Source: Phlegmacium glaucopus
Taxonomy: Eukaryota > Basidiomycota > Agaricomycetes > Agaricales > Cortinariaceae
Assembly (NCBI GenBank): GCA_015039465.1
Contig: MU130073.1
Coordinates: 503,767-567,766 of the forward strand
Length of the DNA: 64,000 nt
Direction of reading: 5' to 3'
Shown: piece by piece, positions 53,875-64,000 of the stretch
Position numbering within the stretch: position 1 is the first letter of the stretch
Layout of the letters: each line of letters begins with the position of its first letter
Program-made: the position numbers and the translations under genes
The notes under the pieces: model-generated
Databases searched by the model: none
What the model saw: the letters and a program-made list of their open reading frames with translations, nothing else
What the model was told of the DNA's origin: nothing

Positions 53875-54537
53875 CTATTCGAGAAGATTAGTCTCCTCAA
53901 CACCTCCAAAAAGAAAATACTCATTACCACAGGCTAGATGACCATAGTCTTCTTCGACAGTGAGCATGCATCCGGAGCTCATGTATGGAGGCTCTCCGGC
54001 AAGTTTCAAACTGTAGTATGAGACGACCTCACCATTACTATCAGTGCACTGCCCGAGGATTTAGTCAGTGTTTCCTTTGGTATAATAATGTCTAAAGACT
54101 TACGGCCCACTCTTGATCACTTGCGTAACGGTACCTCCATCGGTATCGGTAACCATCAGACGCAACGAAATGGCGACACTTCGAGCTTATCATAATCAGG
54201 ATGCGTTTGTGAGATGGAGGATAGAAGAATTGTACTTTGCAAAAATGGTCACTCTGGATAGATAATTTTCCATCGCCATTTCGTTGCCACTGCCTATTGT
54301 GATCGTTCCAAGAGAATTGTCGGCACCGAACTGGAGGACGATAGGTGTAACGTCGTCCCTAGTACCATCCGGAGATTCGTCAAAAACCCCGTACGTCGTA
54401 TTTGTATAACCAATAACGGGACCATAGTAGAGCTTCATACGGTCATAAAGGTCGGTGAATTTGGACCTCGTCAACCGTCCACTTGAGTCTTCAAGAAAAA
54501 ATGGTATGAACCAGCGGCTTTCCAGAGGGCGGGCCAT
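53875..54537 (-). CDS. Basidiomycete-restricted small protein (185 aa), three exons
   Basis: Exons 54537-54236, 54185-54104 and 54048-53875 join in phase. The start MARPLESRWFIPFFLEDSSG is followed by a beta-rich N-terminal half with YYGPVIGYTNTTYGVFDESP. Then come SKCRHFVASDGYRYRWRYRY, DQEWACTDSNGEVVSYYSLK, AGEPPYMSSGCMLTVEEDYG and HLACGNEYFLFGG. The W-Y-R-W and E-W-x-C-x-D signatures and the Ser-Gly-Cys-x-L-x-V-E-E motif resemble a family of hypothetical proteins I associate with Agaricales, but I cannot name it. There is no signal peptide or membrane segment. Conserved Cys and aromatic residues suggest a compact fold. In other copies of the family a leucine-rich tail follows the Val-Glu-Glu motif; here it is replaced by the short LFGGVEETNLLE end. 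Confidence 0.65.
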
Positions 54538-57500
54538 GATGAATTGTATGAGCGATAGTAGAAAACGAGGTGGGGTGGAATGGGATAGTATCACAGGCGA
54601 GACAATCTCATTTTAAATGGATCCGATACGTTTCTTACCTCCTTAAGTAGAATCGGTTGAAGATTGGCATCTCAAAGGCCCTCCGAAGAACTCATCTCGT
54701 GAGTGAGAGAAGCCAAACAAATGACAATGTATAGACTGCCACTTGAAGAATCGCCAAGGCTATGGTTCTTGTTAATAAACATGGGATTTCAATCGCCATT
54801 CTACCCAGATTTAGATAGATATACTTCAATATCGGTCAAACCAGGGTTGAGCCAATCAGAAGCTGGCGTTTGACAGCGTGATGTTTACAAATCATCACGC
54901 TCTCGTTAGATAGTTGTGCGCACGCCTCGAAGAAATTGAAGGCGGAAGCAAGGTGACGAAACATCTCCATGTGGAGATGATCCGTTTAAGATACCGGGAT
55001 CATGAGGTCAATGTGCGCTAGAGCTGGACTGGGCTCGGAGCTCTCATTGCGAATCAAGCCGTCACTTGAGACTCGACGAGATAAGGGAGTGGAAAATCGG
55101 TCAATATAATTTACACAATCCGTACCACAATACTGCACCAAATTATTAGATGGATGACCACGGCTGCTCGGTGGTTATCTTAAAGATTTTTGTGATGAAA
55201 CTAGCTCCCATCATGTAAATTATCGATAGGGTTTTCTGAACTTTAAAAAAATTAGATGCTCACCGTTCAACGGGGAGGCTCCTGCCCAACGGAGATTTTC
55301 TGGCTGTTTTAGGAAGTAAGCACTGATGTCAGTGCCGCAGATAAGCGGAAGAATTTCGTTACTCGTAGCGTCATTCTCGTATAATTTTAGGATCCAATCT
55401 GCCTCTAGCTGTGAAGAGAGAAATAAATGTCTACGATTCATTGCCAGGTTCGAAGACTTTTTGTTTGAAAGAAATCCCAAGAAAAGTTAAGCGAGGAATT
55501 GAAGGTGCCTAGGTTTCTAAACTGAGCAATTTCGAAGTCCGATGACATTCACGTGCTGTTATGTAACGAGTGCAATCACGTCACCAGTGCTATTCCTTCA
55601 ACAGGGATGATCAGAAATCTGTTGTTACATTCAGTCTTCGCAAGGGATGTCGATGAGGCCTGAGGCCATAAATATGGAACCGATATTTTAACTGTGTCTG
55701 GCCCCGCACGACTCGCACCCCTGACACTTTGACATGAAAGTCGTCGCGAACCTCGAAACTTACGAAAAAATATCAAGTACATATATAAATAATTAAATTC
55801 ACTAACTAATCTGGTCGCTGGCCTGGAAACAAGGCACTAGCTTTCTCCATGGCATAACCTGAAATTACTTAATCAAAACCCGCCGTCCTTCGTTTCCGAA
55901 CGTCCAAGACGGCAAACCAGTCCATATATATAATTTAAAATTACAGTCTCCCTGGAAGAGCCACTTTTCTGGTTTCTGGGTTCTAAACTCTAATTTGTAC
56001 ATACATAGGTGGGTAGCATCGGAGTTAATCATAATTTGTGTCGATTCCCCTTGACTCGGATCCTTGTTTCATTAGGTTTATTATATACATGTATATCGTT
56101 TGCCCCACCTAGAATACTGCTTGAACGATCTCGTCGTTTGGGACTTACATAAAATCAGGTTCGGAATGTCTGGCGCCGTCACAATTAAATATTGCCTTAT
56201 TCCTATTTGCTCCTAGGGCTAGGTAGGATTCGTGCTGTGGAGACCGAGTTAAATTATCCTGGCTGTCCTGCGCATCGCACTGTTCCTCTGATATGACCCT
56301 TCTAGTTCCCTTCTGAGATAGCGCTCATGAGTCATGACCGTGACCCAACCCATGGTGACTGTGAATGTTCGCCTTGTATTTTACCCCATCAAGAGCGCAA
56401 TACTTCCGCACCTAGGTCGGAGACTGGCAGGGGCTTCTACACACCGAGATACGCCATTGTTAACCGAAGCTAGATTTTTCTTGAATTCTCGTGCGTGATT
56501 TGGCGATCGCAACGGTATTCGATTTTTGTCAAATTTTTGTCACCGGCGGTTTTTTCCCCTGTGTTAGTCCTCCCAAAATTCACAATCCGACGTGAAGAAA
56601 AGATCAATTTTGGCAGATCAGACGACGGATAAATCCGGTTCGTTCTCCTACGACAGCCTTCCAAGTCATGTACGCCTATGTTCTGGAGACGAGCTTCCCC
56701 GTGAGGTGCTTAAATTGACTTTGAGCCCTTAGTAGGCCCCTTACCTTCTTGCGGAAGATTTACGTAGTTTTAACACACCAGTAGAATGGTTTTAACAGCA
56801 CTCTCATACGTCAAAAACAATTGCCCTAACCACATAAGGACAGGATTTTTTCCGCGAGGTCATCATATTTTCTTCTGAGGCATCCTTCGGACAGCGAGCT
56901 GTTTCCCATGCTTATCTAAAATAACACCGTTACATTCAGCATCACAAAAACATTCACAGCCGAAGATCCCTTATCCATACGACTCAGGCTGTCGACAGCA
57001 CCCTGCCAAACCATATTGGCTTCACTGTCGCTCGGTGACAAGCCTTTGTCCTCCTTTGTCCCTCATCCTTTGTTTAATTGCCGGTGTAATGTTCCTCTGC
57101 CCCAGTTTGATTTTGCTTCCGAACTTTCGCCAAGAGGAAACATCTGGAAACATATTATATCCTTTGGCAAGTGCCCTGTATCCCCAAAATAAAATACAAC
57201 GGGACGACCGTCCATCTTTGGACTGAGAACTAGGATATCTTTGGTCTGTATTGAACTTTACAGCCTCCGTCGATTTCTTAGTTTTTTTTTATGCTTTGCT
57301 CCACTGCCTCCACAGCGTCACGAGTCGAACGGTCGGCATCGCACTTGTATTAGTGTATATTGATGGCGTTTGGATGCTAGCCACCTGCGGGTTTGTCACT
57401 TCTCCCAAGTAAGAGTCGGAGTTCAGGAACCTATATTGGTACGTTAGCGTTGGTTCTTTTCTTTTGGAGACAGGGGACGAGTCATGCTCAAAAAAACATC

Positions 57501-58763
57501 ATGTAGGGTAATAATATATCAATGTTTCCGGAGACTTGCCTCATTGCATAACTTCAATTTCACTTTTGCTCAATTTTTTTTCCGCCGGAGACCAATTTGG
57601 GGAGCTTGCAGATCATAGGATGATATGAGAAATACGGTTCAGGGAACTGCCAGTCGTGGTCCCATGACCACTGTTCTGCTTTGTTTGATGAGAGTGTGGG
57701 TATGTCGATAAGTCTTCGTCAATTTGAGCCTTCACTAAGACAGTCAGGAGTCGAGCCTCTTCAAGCTTCAATCATATCTTCTCTCATTCAGTCTTGCCTA
57801 AACCTCCCTCTGTGTTCGAAAAGCCTGCTCCATGTTCGTTCTGTTATCCTGCTCTATTGGGTATTACTCATGCTCTCTGCCACCAACATGTCAAAAATCC
57901 GGCTGGCTCTTCGTCAAGACCCAAGCGCTTGACTCGCGGCACCACTATTTCTATTCATGAGGACCCATGCGCTCCCAGGCTCCCACACAACAAAATAGAC
58001 TTTTTTTAAAAAAGAAAAAATCATTTCTATCAAATTTCACGCCGGGTTTTCAAGATTTTTTCCTTTAGAGTTACACACTTAATACCAGCGTCGGAGAAAA
58101 TCACCGACAACGCCTTGGTCGTCTTAGGGGGCCGGTCCGAGGTCGGCGCGACGGCGCTTATGATTCATGAAGCAAAGTGTCCTAAATAAATAAATTCTTC
58201 CCTTCAACAGATTCAAGGTGGATTTCATCCCATGCCACCGTGAAAAGAGGGCTTGCTTGATTAATAAATGCCAGTGTCAGGGGCGCCTAGTGCAATTATT
58301 CACTACCGGAGACGGCTGTTCTTCGGAGTGATCTTGTGGCGGTTTTCATTGGCTGTTGACAAAACACATGATGATGTGGGATATCTGCACCGGGAAAGGA
58401 GCCTTTATTGCGTGCCGAGTAATTGCATGTAATGATAAAAAAATCATTGAAAATTCGGGAGACTACAAGGAGGTAACCTGGAGGTTCTTTGGATTCATAA
58501 TTTATACTTGGGTTTTTAGCCTTGATACAACTGCTTTATTAAATATATAACTGTACCTTGACCAAATAAATCGACAACCTGCACCCATTTAACAAGTCGA
58601 CAATCCGACCTCGATGGTGCACGGGCCTATTAGTAATGGCTTTTGTCATGTGACTGGAAATAGCCGGAGTTTGGGTTGTTTGGGTAACGTGCTTGAACTG
58701 AACGTCGTCTCTCCCGACAACAACTCTGCCCACACTTGCCATCTGCTCCGTTCCCCCTTACAA
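54538..58763. other. 4.2-kb stretch without a recognisable gene
   Basis: No conserved protein was found on either strand. A minus frame at 55220-55480 (NRRHLFLSSQLEADWILKLY, with SAYFLKQPENLRWAGA) reads like protein and ends at a GTGAGC donor-like site, so it may be a lone exon or gene relic. The rest is AT-rich with no homopolymer or repeat that points to a known transposon. The promoter of the small gene at 54537 and that of the PWWP gene at 58764 lie at the ends. Confidence 0.5.
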
Positions 58764-60545
58764 ATGAGCAAAAAGGGTGCAAAAAATACGAAGGAGGTTC
58801 GCCAGTATGATATAGGTGATGTTGTGCTAGGGAAAGTACGCGGTTATCCTCCCTGGCCAGGCATGGTGAGCCCAAAGTCGCGTTGAAACTGACAACAGCT
58901 CACCTTTTTTCTTGATCGGTGTTTTCTAATTAGGTAGTAGATCCTGCAGATGTTCCTCATCATGTCCTCAGTGAGCAGCCTCCAGGCAAGAAAGTTACAT
59001 TATATTGTGTCATTTTCTTCCCAATGGGCGATTAGTAAGTTTCAACATATCTTTACCATTTCTTTACAATTGTTTTAACCCCGTTTGTTCTTATAGTGCA
59101 TGGCTTCACTCCAAAGATATGTCTACGCTTAAGAAACACGAAATGGAAGCTTTTTTGGCAGACGATAACAAAAAACGAAATCGCGACCTCTGCGAAGGTT
59201 ATCGTATTGCCGTTGACCCCAAACCTTTCCTCCAAAAACTCAAGGAAGACCGGGCGGCTATTGCCCAGGAATTAGAGGAACGAGAACAAAATGCGGAAGT
59301 CGATCAATTGGAGAGTGAGCCTGAAGACGATCAAGATGATGACTCCAGGGCAGGCAAGAAATCGAAAGCTGCATCCAAGAAACGTAAACGTGAATCAGAC
59401 GTTGAACCGAAGCCGAAGAAGACGCCAAAGTCGAAGAAAGATTCGGCAGAGCCTACAAAGAAAAAAAGTGTATCCGCCAAAGGGAAAAAGAACGGTGTCA
59501 AATCAAAGGCCATGGTCGAGTCAGAGGATGAAGGCGACAACGCCGAAGAAGAGGCAGACGACGAAGGTGCAGGACCCAGCAAGAAAGCGTCACCACCACC
59601 TACAAAGAAAGCCAAGCGCGAGAAGGACGAGGGCGATGATTGTGAGTAGCTTCATCCTTTAATGTTCTTAAAGTTGCTACGACATGTTTTCGATATCTAT
59701 TTCTCTCTTTTGATCGTATCTCCCTTTTCTATCTAGCCGACTAATGCATTTTCATCTTTCCCAGCGAAACTTTCCACAGACCCTCAAGCTGATCAAGTTC
59801 GAGATTGGCGACACCGGCTTCAGAAAACATTCCTCAGTAACAAGGCCCCTCCCAAGCCAGAGGTTCGTTCATTATCTTAATTCTATATTTTTTGGCAACT
59901 TAAAAGTGTGATTTTTAGTTGATGCCAGAAATTGATGTTTTATTCACGACTGTCGAGGAGTATGAGAGTATGACTATCGAGCAATTGCAGGTACAGTACC
60001 AATGTCTTATGGGCTATTTTCTGCTTCATCATAGAATCGCCATGCCCATTTCTTGCTTAATTCTCCGCTTCTTAGCAATACGTCGACTGACGCTTTTTTC
60101 TCATAGCATTCTAAGATTGGCAAAGTAATGCGCCACATTGCTGCCCTAGATGACGGAAAGATTCCTCGCGATGATGAGTTCAAGTTCAGAACGCGCGCAA
60201 AAGACCTTGTCGACAAATGGCATCAGATCCTCAACGCCAACAAACCGCCGAATGGATCTCCAACTACGTCTACTGCCGGTCAAACCAACGGGAAATCGGA
60301 TAAAGAACAGACGAAGCTTAAAGACGAGGATGAGGTCACGCAGGGTACCAAAAATCTTGATTTGAATGGCAAAAGTTCGTATTCGAGAACATGTTTCTCT
60401 CCTGTCTCTTTGGGCGACGATGCTGACGTGGAAACTTTTACTGTCATTAGGTGATGGCCACACTGCTGAAGAAAATGAGGAAGACGCGAATGCCGATATT
60501 GGAGATGTTTCGATGTTGGCCGATGTGACCATGTCTGAGGCTTGA
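58764..60545 (+). CDS. PWWP-domain chromatin protein, LEDGF/HRP2-like
   Basis: PWWP domains bind H3K36-methylated nucleosomes. Seven exons (58764-58865, 58934-59034, 59097-59641, 59765-59862, 59919-59990, 60107-60374, 60451-60545) give 426 residues. The PWWP is at the N-terminus: DIGDVVLGKVRGYPPWPG, VVDPADVPHHVLS, VTLYCVIFFPMGDYAWLHS. A long Lys/Glu/Ser linker with repeated KKSKAASKKRKRE-like blocks acts as nuclear localisation signal. A C-terminal helical domain follows (VRDWRHRLQKTFLSN, MPEIDVLFTTVEEYESMTIE, HSKIGKVMRHIAALDDGKIP, RTRAKDLVDKWHQIL), which is the TFIIS N-terminal/IBD-like arrangement seen in LEDGF. The last exon is acidic. All splice sites are canonical. Orthology to Ioc4/PDP proteins versus LEDGF is not settled. 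Confidence 0.9.
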
Positions 60546-61803
60546 TTTTCAAGTGGTAGTGCCCCGGGGATGGTAGGCATGGGGCAGGAGTCGTCGATGT
60601 CGTCCGTCTGAAGTTGCTGCTCATATATTTCACCAATCAAGCCAACTTCCCTTTATTCGTCTTGGGCCTTGAACCATACTTTGTCCCCTTAGCTCACATC
60701 ATCTGGGAAATGGTTGTTTAGTACCGTCATCTTTTTGTCCTTCCGTTCAGGCCCGACCTCTTGCTTCGGGTCAGATCGGCATATTGACTAATCATAACTC
60801 TTACACCTCTTAGTCTTGCTCGTCCGACCCGCTCCTTTCAACTCCACTTTCTTCCAACGCTCCAAGCTACGCTAGATATGAAACTCAACCAAGTCACCCC
60901 CCCTTATACTGATACTGATTTCGCTATCTATCTCTTCTCCAAGCCCAACGTTACCACCATGAACCGCTTCTTCTTTCTTTCCCGAATTTAAGTGTTGTTC
61001 CTTTGTCTCATTTCATCCTTCCTTCCTTTCACTTTTAACTCAAGTGGCGAAATTTAAGAATGTTCACTACGGCCCTGTTTTTTTTTTCTTGTTCTGGGTG
61101 TGTTTGTTACTTACTCTAATATTATGTGAGCCCGTTTCTCCTCTGTCATGCGTAGATTCTGAAGTTGGGTTTTTTAGATTTTTTTTGGTGCCTCAGTTTC
61201 TGTTGATTGGGAGGTTGGCGTCGTCTTATTTGAAGTATACCATGGCCTAAGCAGGTTCTGGGCAACCCCTAACTCTGGTCTGTTCCAATGCTTTCTGACA
61301 AAGGGACGTGTCATTCAATAAAGATGAGACATCTTACATTGAAGAGCTCACTTGGTCAGAAAGTTTCGTTAAGACATTGTCCTGGCCAAAGACGCCCCAG
61401 ACTAGACCAGAGCCATTCGTACGACCCTTTCAGCCATTTCCAACTCTCGAGAACCTTTGCAGATACTTGGGGGCGTTAATTCGTTCGTTTCCAGGTCCCA
61501 TTGCAAAAGTACAGGGTTTATTGGAGATTGTCAGCTCTCAAGATGTCACAGGCAGGCAGGCTGAGGGCTGGTTTGATTCGTATTGAAACCGTTGTCCCAA
61601 GTTTTGAACCATCCGTGCTTGTGTATCTTGGGTTGAGGGTTGGGCACAAGCTTCTAATGAATTAATGGTTCGACGAGATCCATACAAAGCTATGTTGGAT
61701 ATCCAGTAACTTACTTTGCATTTTGTATTACCCCAGTAACACTGAAATACCTTTCAAAAGGTGACGAGGGAGAGGTCCTCGTTGCGAATGGCCCATTAAA
61801 GGG
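60546..61803. other. 1.3-kb interval with one unexplained open frame
   Basis: Most of the interval is C/T-rich 3' flank of the PWWP gene and promoter of the next gene. A plus frame at 61308-61586 (SYIEELTWSESFVKTLSWPK; then FPTLENLCRYLGALIRSFPG) of 92 codons has a protein-like look but no known family and no supporting splice sites. Confidence 0.4.
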
Positions 61804-64000
61804 ATGGTCGACCTGCAACGTGTGGATGTGTGTATCGGCCATATCCGTGTGCCTGCTTCCATCGAACATTCGGCGTCCGACGTTCGGTATTCCATTCTAA
61901 AACCTGCAGCAAAGATGGACAGGTCTGAAGCTCACTATTACAAGTTATGGCATCGTACTAAGTTTTTTTTCTTAAACAACAGGAAGATTCCAGACACATT
62001 GCTTCGAGTTGGAAGCTATGCAGCAGCAAAGGAGGCATATTTGAAAATTGTAACTTCGATCATCGGTGATAACGTCCAGATCCCAGAGCCTGGTGTTTTG
62101 TCCAACAGTTATGCATTGATACCTGATTCAAAGAGAGCCGAACTGATGGCATGCTGTAACGGGATTGCTCAATGTGAACTGGAGTCAGGAAATCGAGAAG
62201 AGGTGCGCAACTGTTGATAAACCAAAGTATGATGATGCTTATTGATAATCATAAAAACAGGCCATGGTTTGGTTGGAAGAGGTCCATATCATCTATCTCA
62301 ACTCGCGTTTTACTCAGAAAAAGACAATATATGGTCACCATCGTAATTTTTTTTTACCGAGTCCTAGTCCTAACCGTTAACTAGACTGGACGAAATGGTT
62401 TCCCGATAACACTGAACTCGCCATTCAATACGCTAGAGCGTATGCTACTGCTTCCAATTCTTTTCTTATTATGGGGAATACCGGCGCAGCGGTTCATCGA
62501 CGGTGGTCAGCACAAGAAGATATCCCCGACTCACAGCAATCTAAAGCACCACAAATAATGAACACCATTCTCAGAGGTGCTGAGACACAGAATATCGTCA
62601 AGTTACGCCACCCAGATCCTGTCCTAGTCCAAAAAGCGGCGATTACTGAACCATCCTTACAAGTATTAGGGTCTTGGAAGAAAATCAAAGTTAAAAAGGC
62701 CGGTGGTCCTGGCAGGCGCATGGGATTTAGCAGTTTCATTTGGGAAGGTGGCTCACCCTTTCCATTTCACTCATATCTCATTTATTTAATTTCGTACTTA
62801 GGGCATCTTTACATTGCTGGAGGTAGGAGGGATTCTCTTGGCCCCTTCTATCGTGACATGTTTTGCCTCGATTTGAATACATTGGATGGATGGAAAACAC
62901 TTCCTGAATACCCTCAGCCAATGGAGCGCACCAGTGTATTCTTGGGTTGGCATATGATACCATGCCCGGAGCATAAAAAGGCATATCTATTCACCGGACG
63001 TCCTACTATTGACTTTTTCGATCTCATCACAAAAACGTGGGGGTCGCTACTAACCAAATTCATTCGTAACGATCCTGCGGACCGAAATGCTGGCATAGAT
63101 GCATGGCCATATCCAAAATATCAACTGGCTGATTCAAGTCAGCAGATTTTTGACGAGAAACTCTATGTTTTTGCTGGTACCCATGGGAAAACACATATTG
63201 GGTGCAACTTGCTTTTAGTCCTGGACCTCAGAACGAAAGAGTGGCGACGTTTGAGTGGCACCGTGATGGCGCCTGAAGATGCTGACCTTACGATCCCTGG
63301 TCCTCGTAAAACGCCCAACAGCTGGGTCGACACTGTAGCGAAGAAAATATACATTATCAACGGCGAATGTGATCGCATGGGTGCCCAGTACAGTGGCGAG
63401 CTACATGGTGGGGACCACGGTCATGCCTACGACGACTTCTGGAGTTGGGACATCGAATTAAAGAAATGGACAAGAGAGAGGATGGTGGGCAATACACCAT
63501 GTCCTCGCTCAGAGACCGCCTGTGTCTACGCACGTTTATCTTCTTTTCTCCCTGATGCTATATCTAACTGTATTCTAGAATCCTGTACTTGACCAAACAA
63601 TCATTTGGGGCGGTTACAATCCAGATCTCCCCACTGATTATCTCGAACAAGGCTTCAAATTTTCGTTCTCATACTATGCCGATACCTTCATATACGGCGG
63701 TACACCTACTGGTACTGATCCTTCCCCATCGTCCTCTCGCAAATGGCGCCAGGTACTTACGAAAGGATTCCCAACGTATCGTGCCCAATCACATCTCATC
63801 GTCGATCCTCAATCCGGAAAAACCTTTCTCTTTGGTGGCTTCACCAATAACGATTACGTTCCATCTCGTAAAACCGCCATTTCCCGTGCTTTTGGTGATC
63901 TTTGGGAACTTCGTATCGATCTTCCTGGAGGCCATTTTGAGGGAGTTAATATCAAAGATGAAGAAAGAACAGCTCAGTTAGGTCCTTGGCAACGTTGTTT
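61804..64000 (+). CDS. TPR/Kelch-repeat protein, 3' end beyond the window
   Basis: This belongs to an agaricomycete group of Kelch-repeat proteins with an N-terminal helical (TPR-like) region; related family members end in a MYND zinc finger, which would lie beyond base 64000. Exons are 61804-62202, 62261-62333, 62385-62747, 62802-63523 or 63529, and 63579 onward. The helical part contains YYKLWHRTKFFFLNNRKIP, GSYAAAKEAYLKIV, MACCNGIAQCELESGNREEA and NTGAAVHRRWSAQED. Kelch blades include HLYIAGGRRDSLGPFYRDMF, DLNTLDGWKTLP, AYLFTGRPTIDFFDL, KLYVFAGTHG, KIYIINGECDRM and IIWGGYNPDLPTDY. The intron after ETAC has either a GTCTAC donor (63524) or a GC donor (63530); both fit frame. The start ATG is not certain. 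Kelch propellers bind protein partners; the partner is unknown. Confidence 0.82.

Noticed and set aside
61288..61586. Small gene upstream of the Kelch gene
   Set aside because: Two overlapping frames of similar length exist and neither has a family, a splice site or a convincing start; kept only as an unexplained frame.
1..64000. CRISPR arrays, bacterial operons, riboswitches
   Set aside because: The window is eukaryotic; no regularly spaced repeats or bacterial signals are present.

Overview
This window is nuclear DNA of a basidiomycete fungus, most likely a mushroom-forming agaricomycete. Nearly every gene is cut by several 48-90 nt introns with GT...AG borders and CTAAC/CTGAC-like branch sites. 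Two exons are only 22 nt. The transposon families present (Plavaka-type DNA element, tyrosine-recombinase retroelement, pogo/Tc1-like remnants) and the repetitive NLR-type P-loop protein are typical of Agaricomycetes. Exon borders given here were placed by eye by matching splice sites and reading phase; in most conserved genes the whole gene closes in frame with the family's expected length.

Left arm (1-24.4 kb): conserved housekeeping genes, often head to head. In order: the GID/CTLH ubiquitin-ligase subunit GID9/FYV10 (cut by the window edge), GPI-transamidase subunit PIG-S, a two-SANT co-repressor like SNT1, a PIN4-type parvulin (with an apparent frameshift) sharing a 95-bp promoter with the ribosome-recycling ABC protein RLI1/ABCE1, a DNAJC17-like J protein, an unrecognised 141-aa protein, RNA polymerase I/III subunit AC19 (RPC19), an unrecognised 156-aa protein, and an epoxide-hydrolase-like enzyme.

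Middle (24.85-40.5 kb): a transposon island. A 4.04-kb DNA element bounded by terminal inverted repeats holds the C-terminal part of a Plavaka transposase and an intron-containing fragment of a METTL16-type RNA m6A methyltransferase gene. It is followed by a Tc1/mariner-like transposase pseudogene split by a 410-bp MITE with 82-bp TIRs and 8-bp target duplications, an NLR gene truncated just after its P-loop and containing three tandem exon-intron copies, a pogo-like transposase relic, a decayed mitochondrial Lon protease copy, and an almost intact tyrosine-recombinase retrotransposon (gag, RT-RNase H, recombinase) with one TGA in the recombinase.

Right arm (41.2-64 kb): a fungal protein of unknown function, a Dap1-type heme-binding cytochrome b5 protein, a secreted bicovalent-FAD (BBE-type) oxidase, two low-complexity hypothetical proteins, a mitochondrial-looking oxidoreductase-like-domain protein, an F-box protein, a lineage-restricted small protein, a PWWP-domain chromatin protein and a TPR/Kelch-repeat protein that runs off the right edge. 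Long stretches (1.3-4.8, 45.7-48.1, 54.5-58.8 kb) contain nothing I can call a gene.
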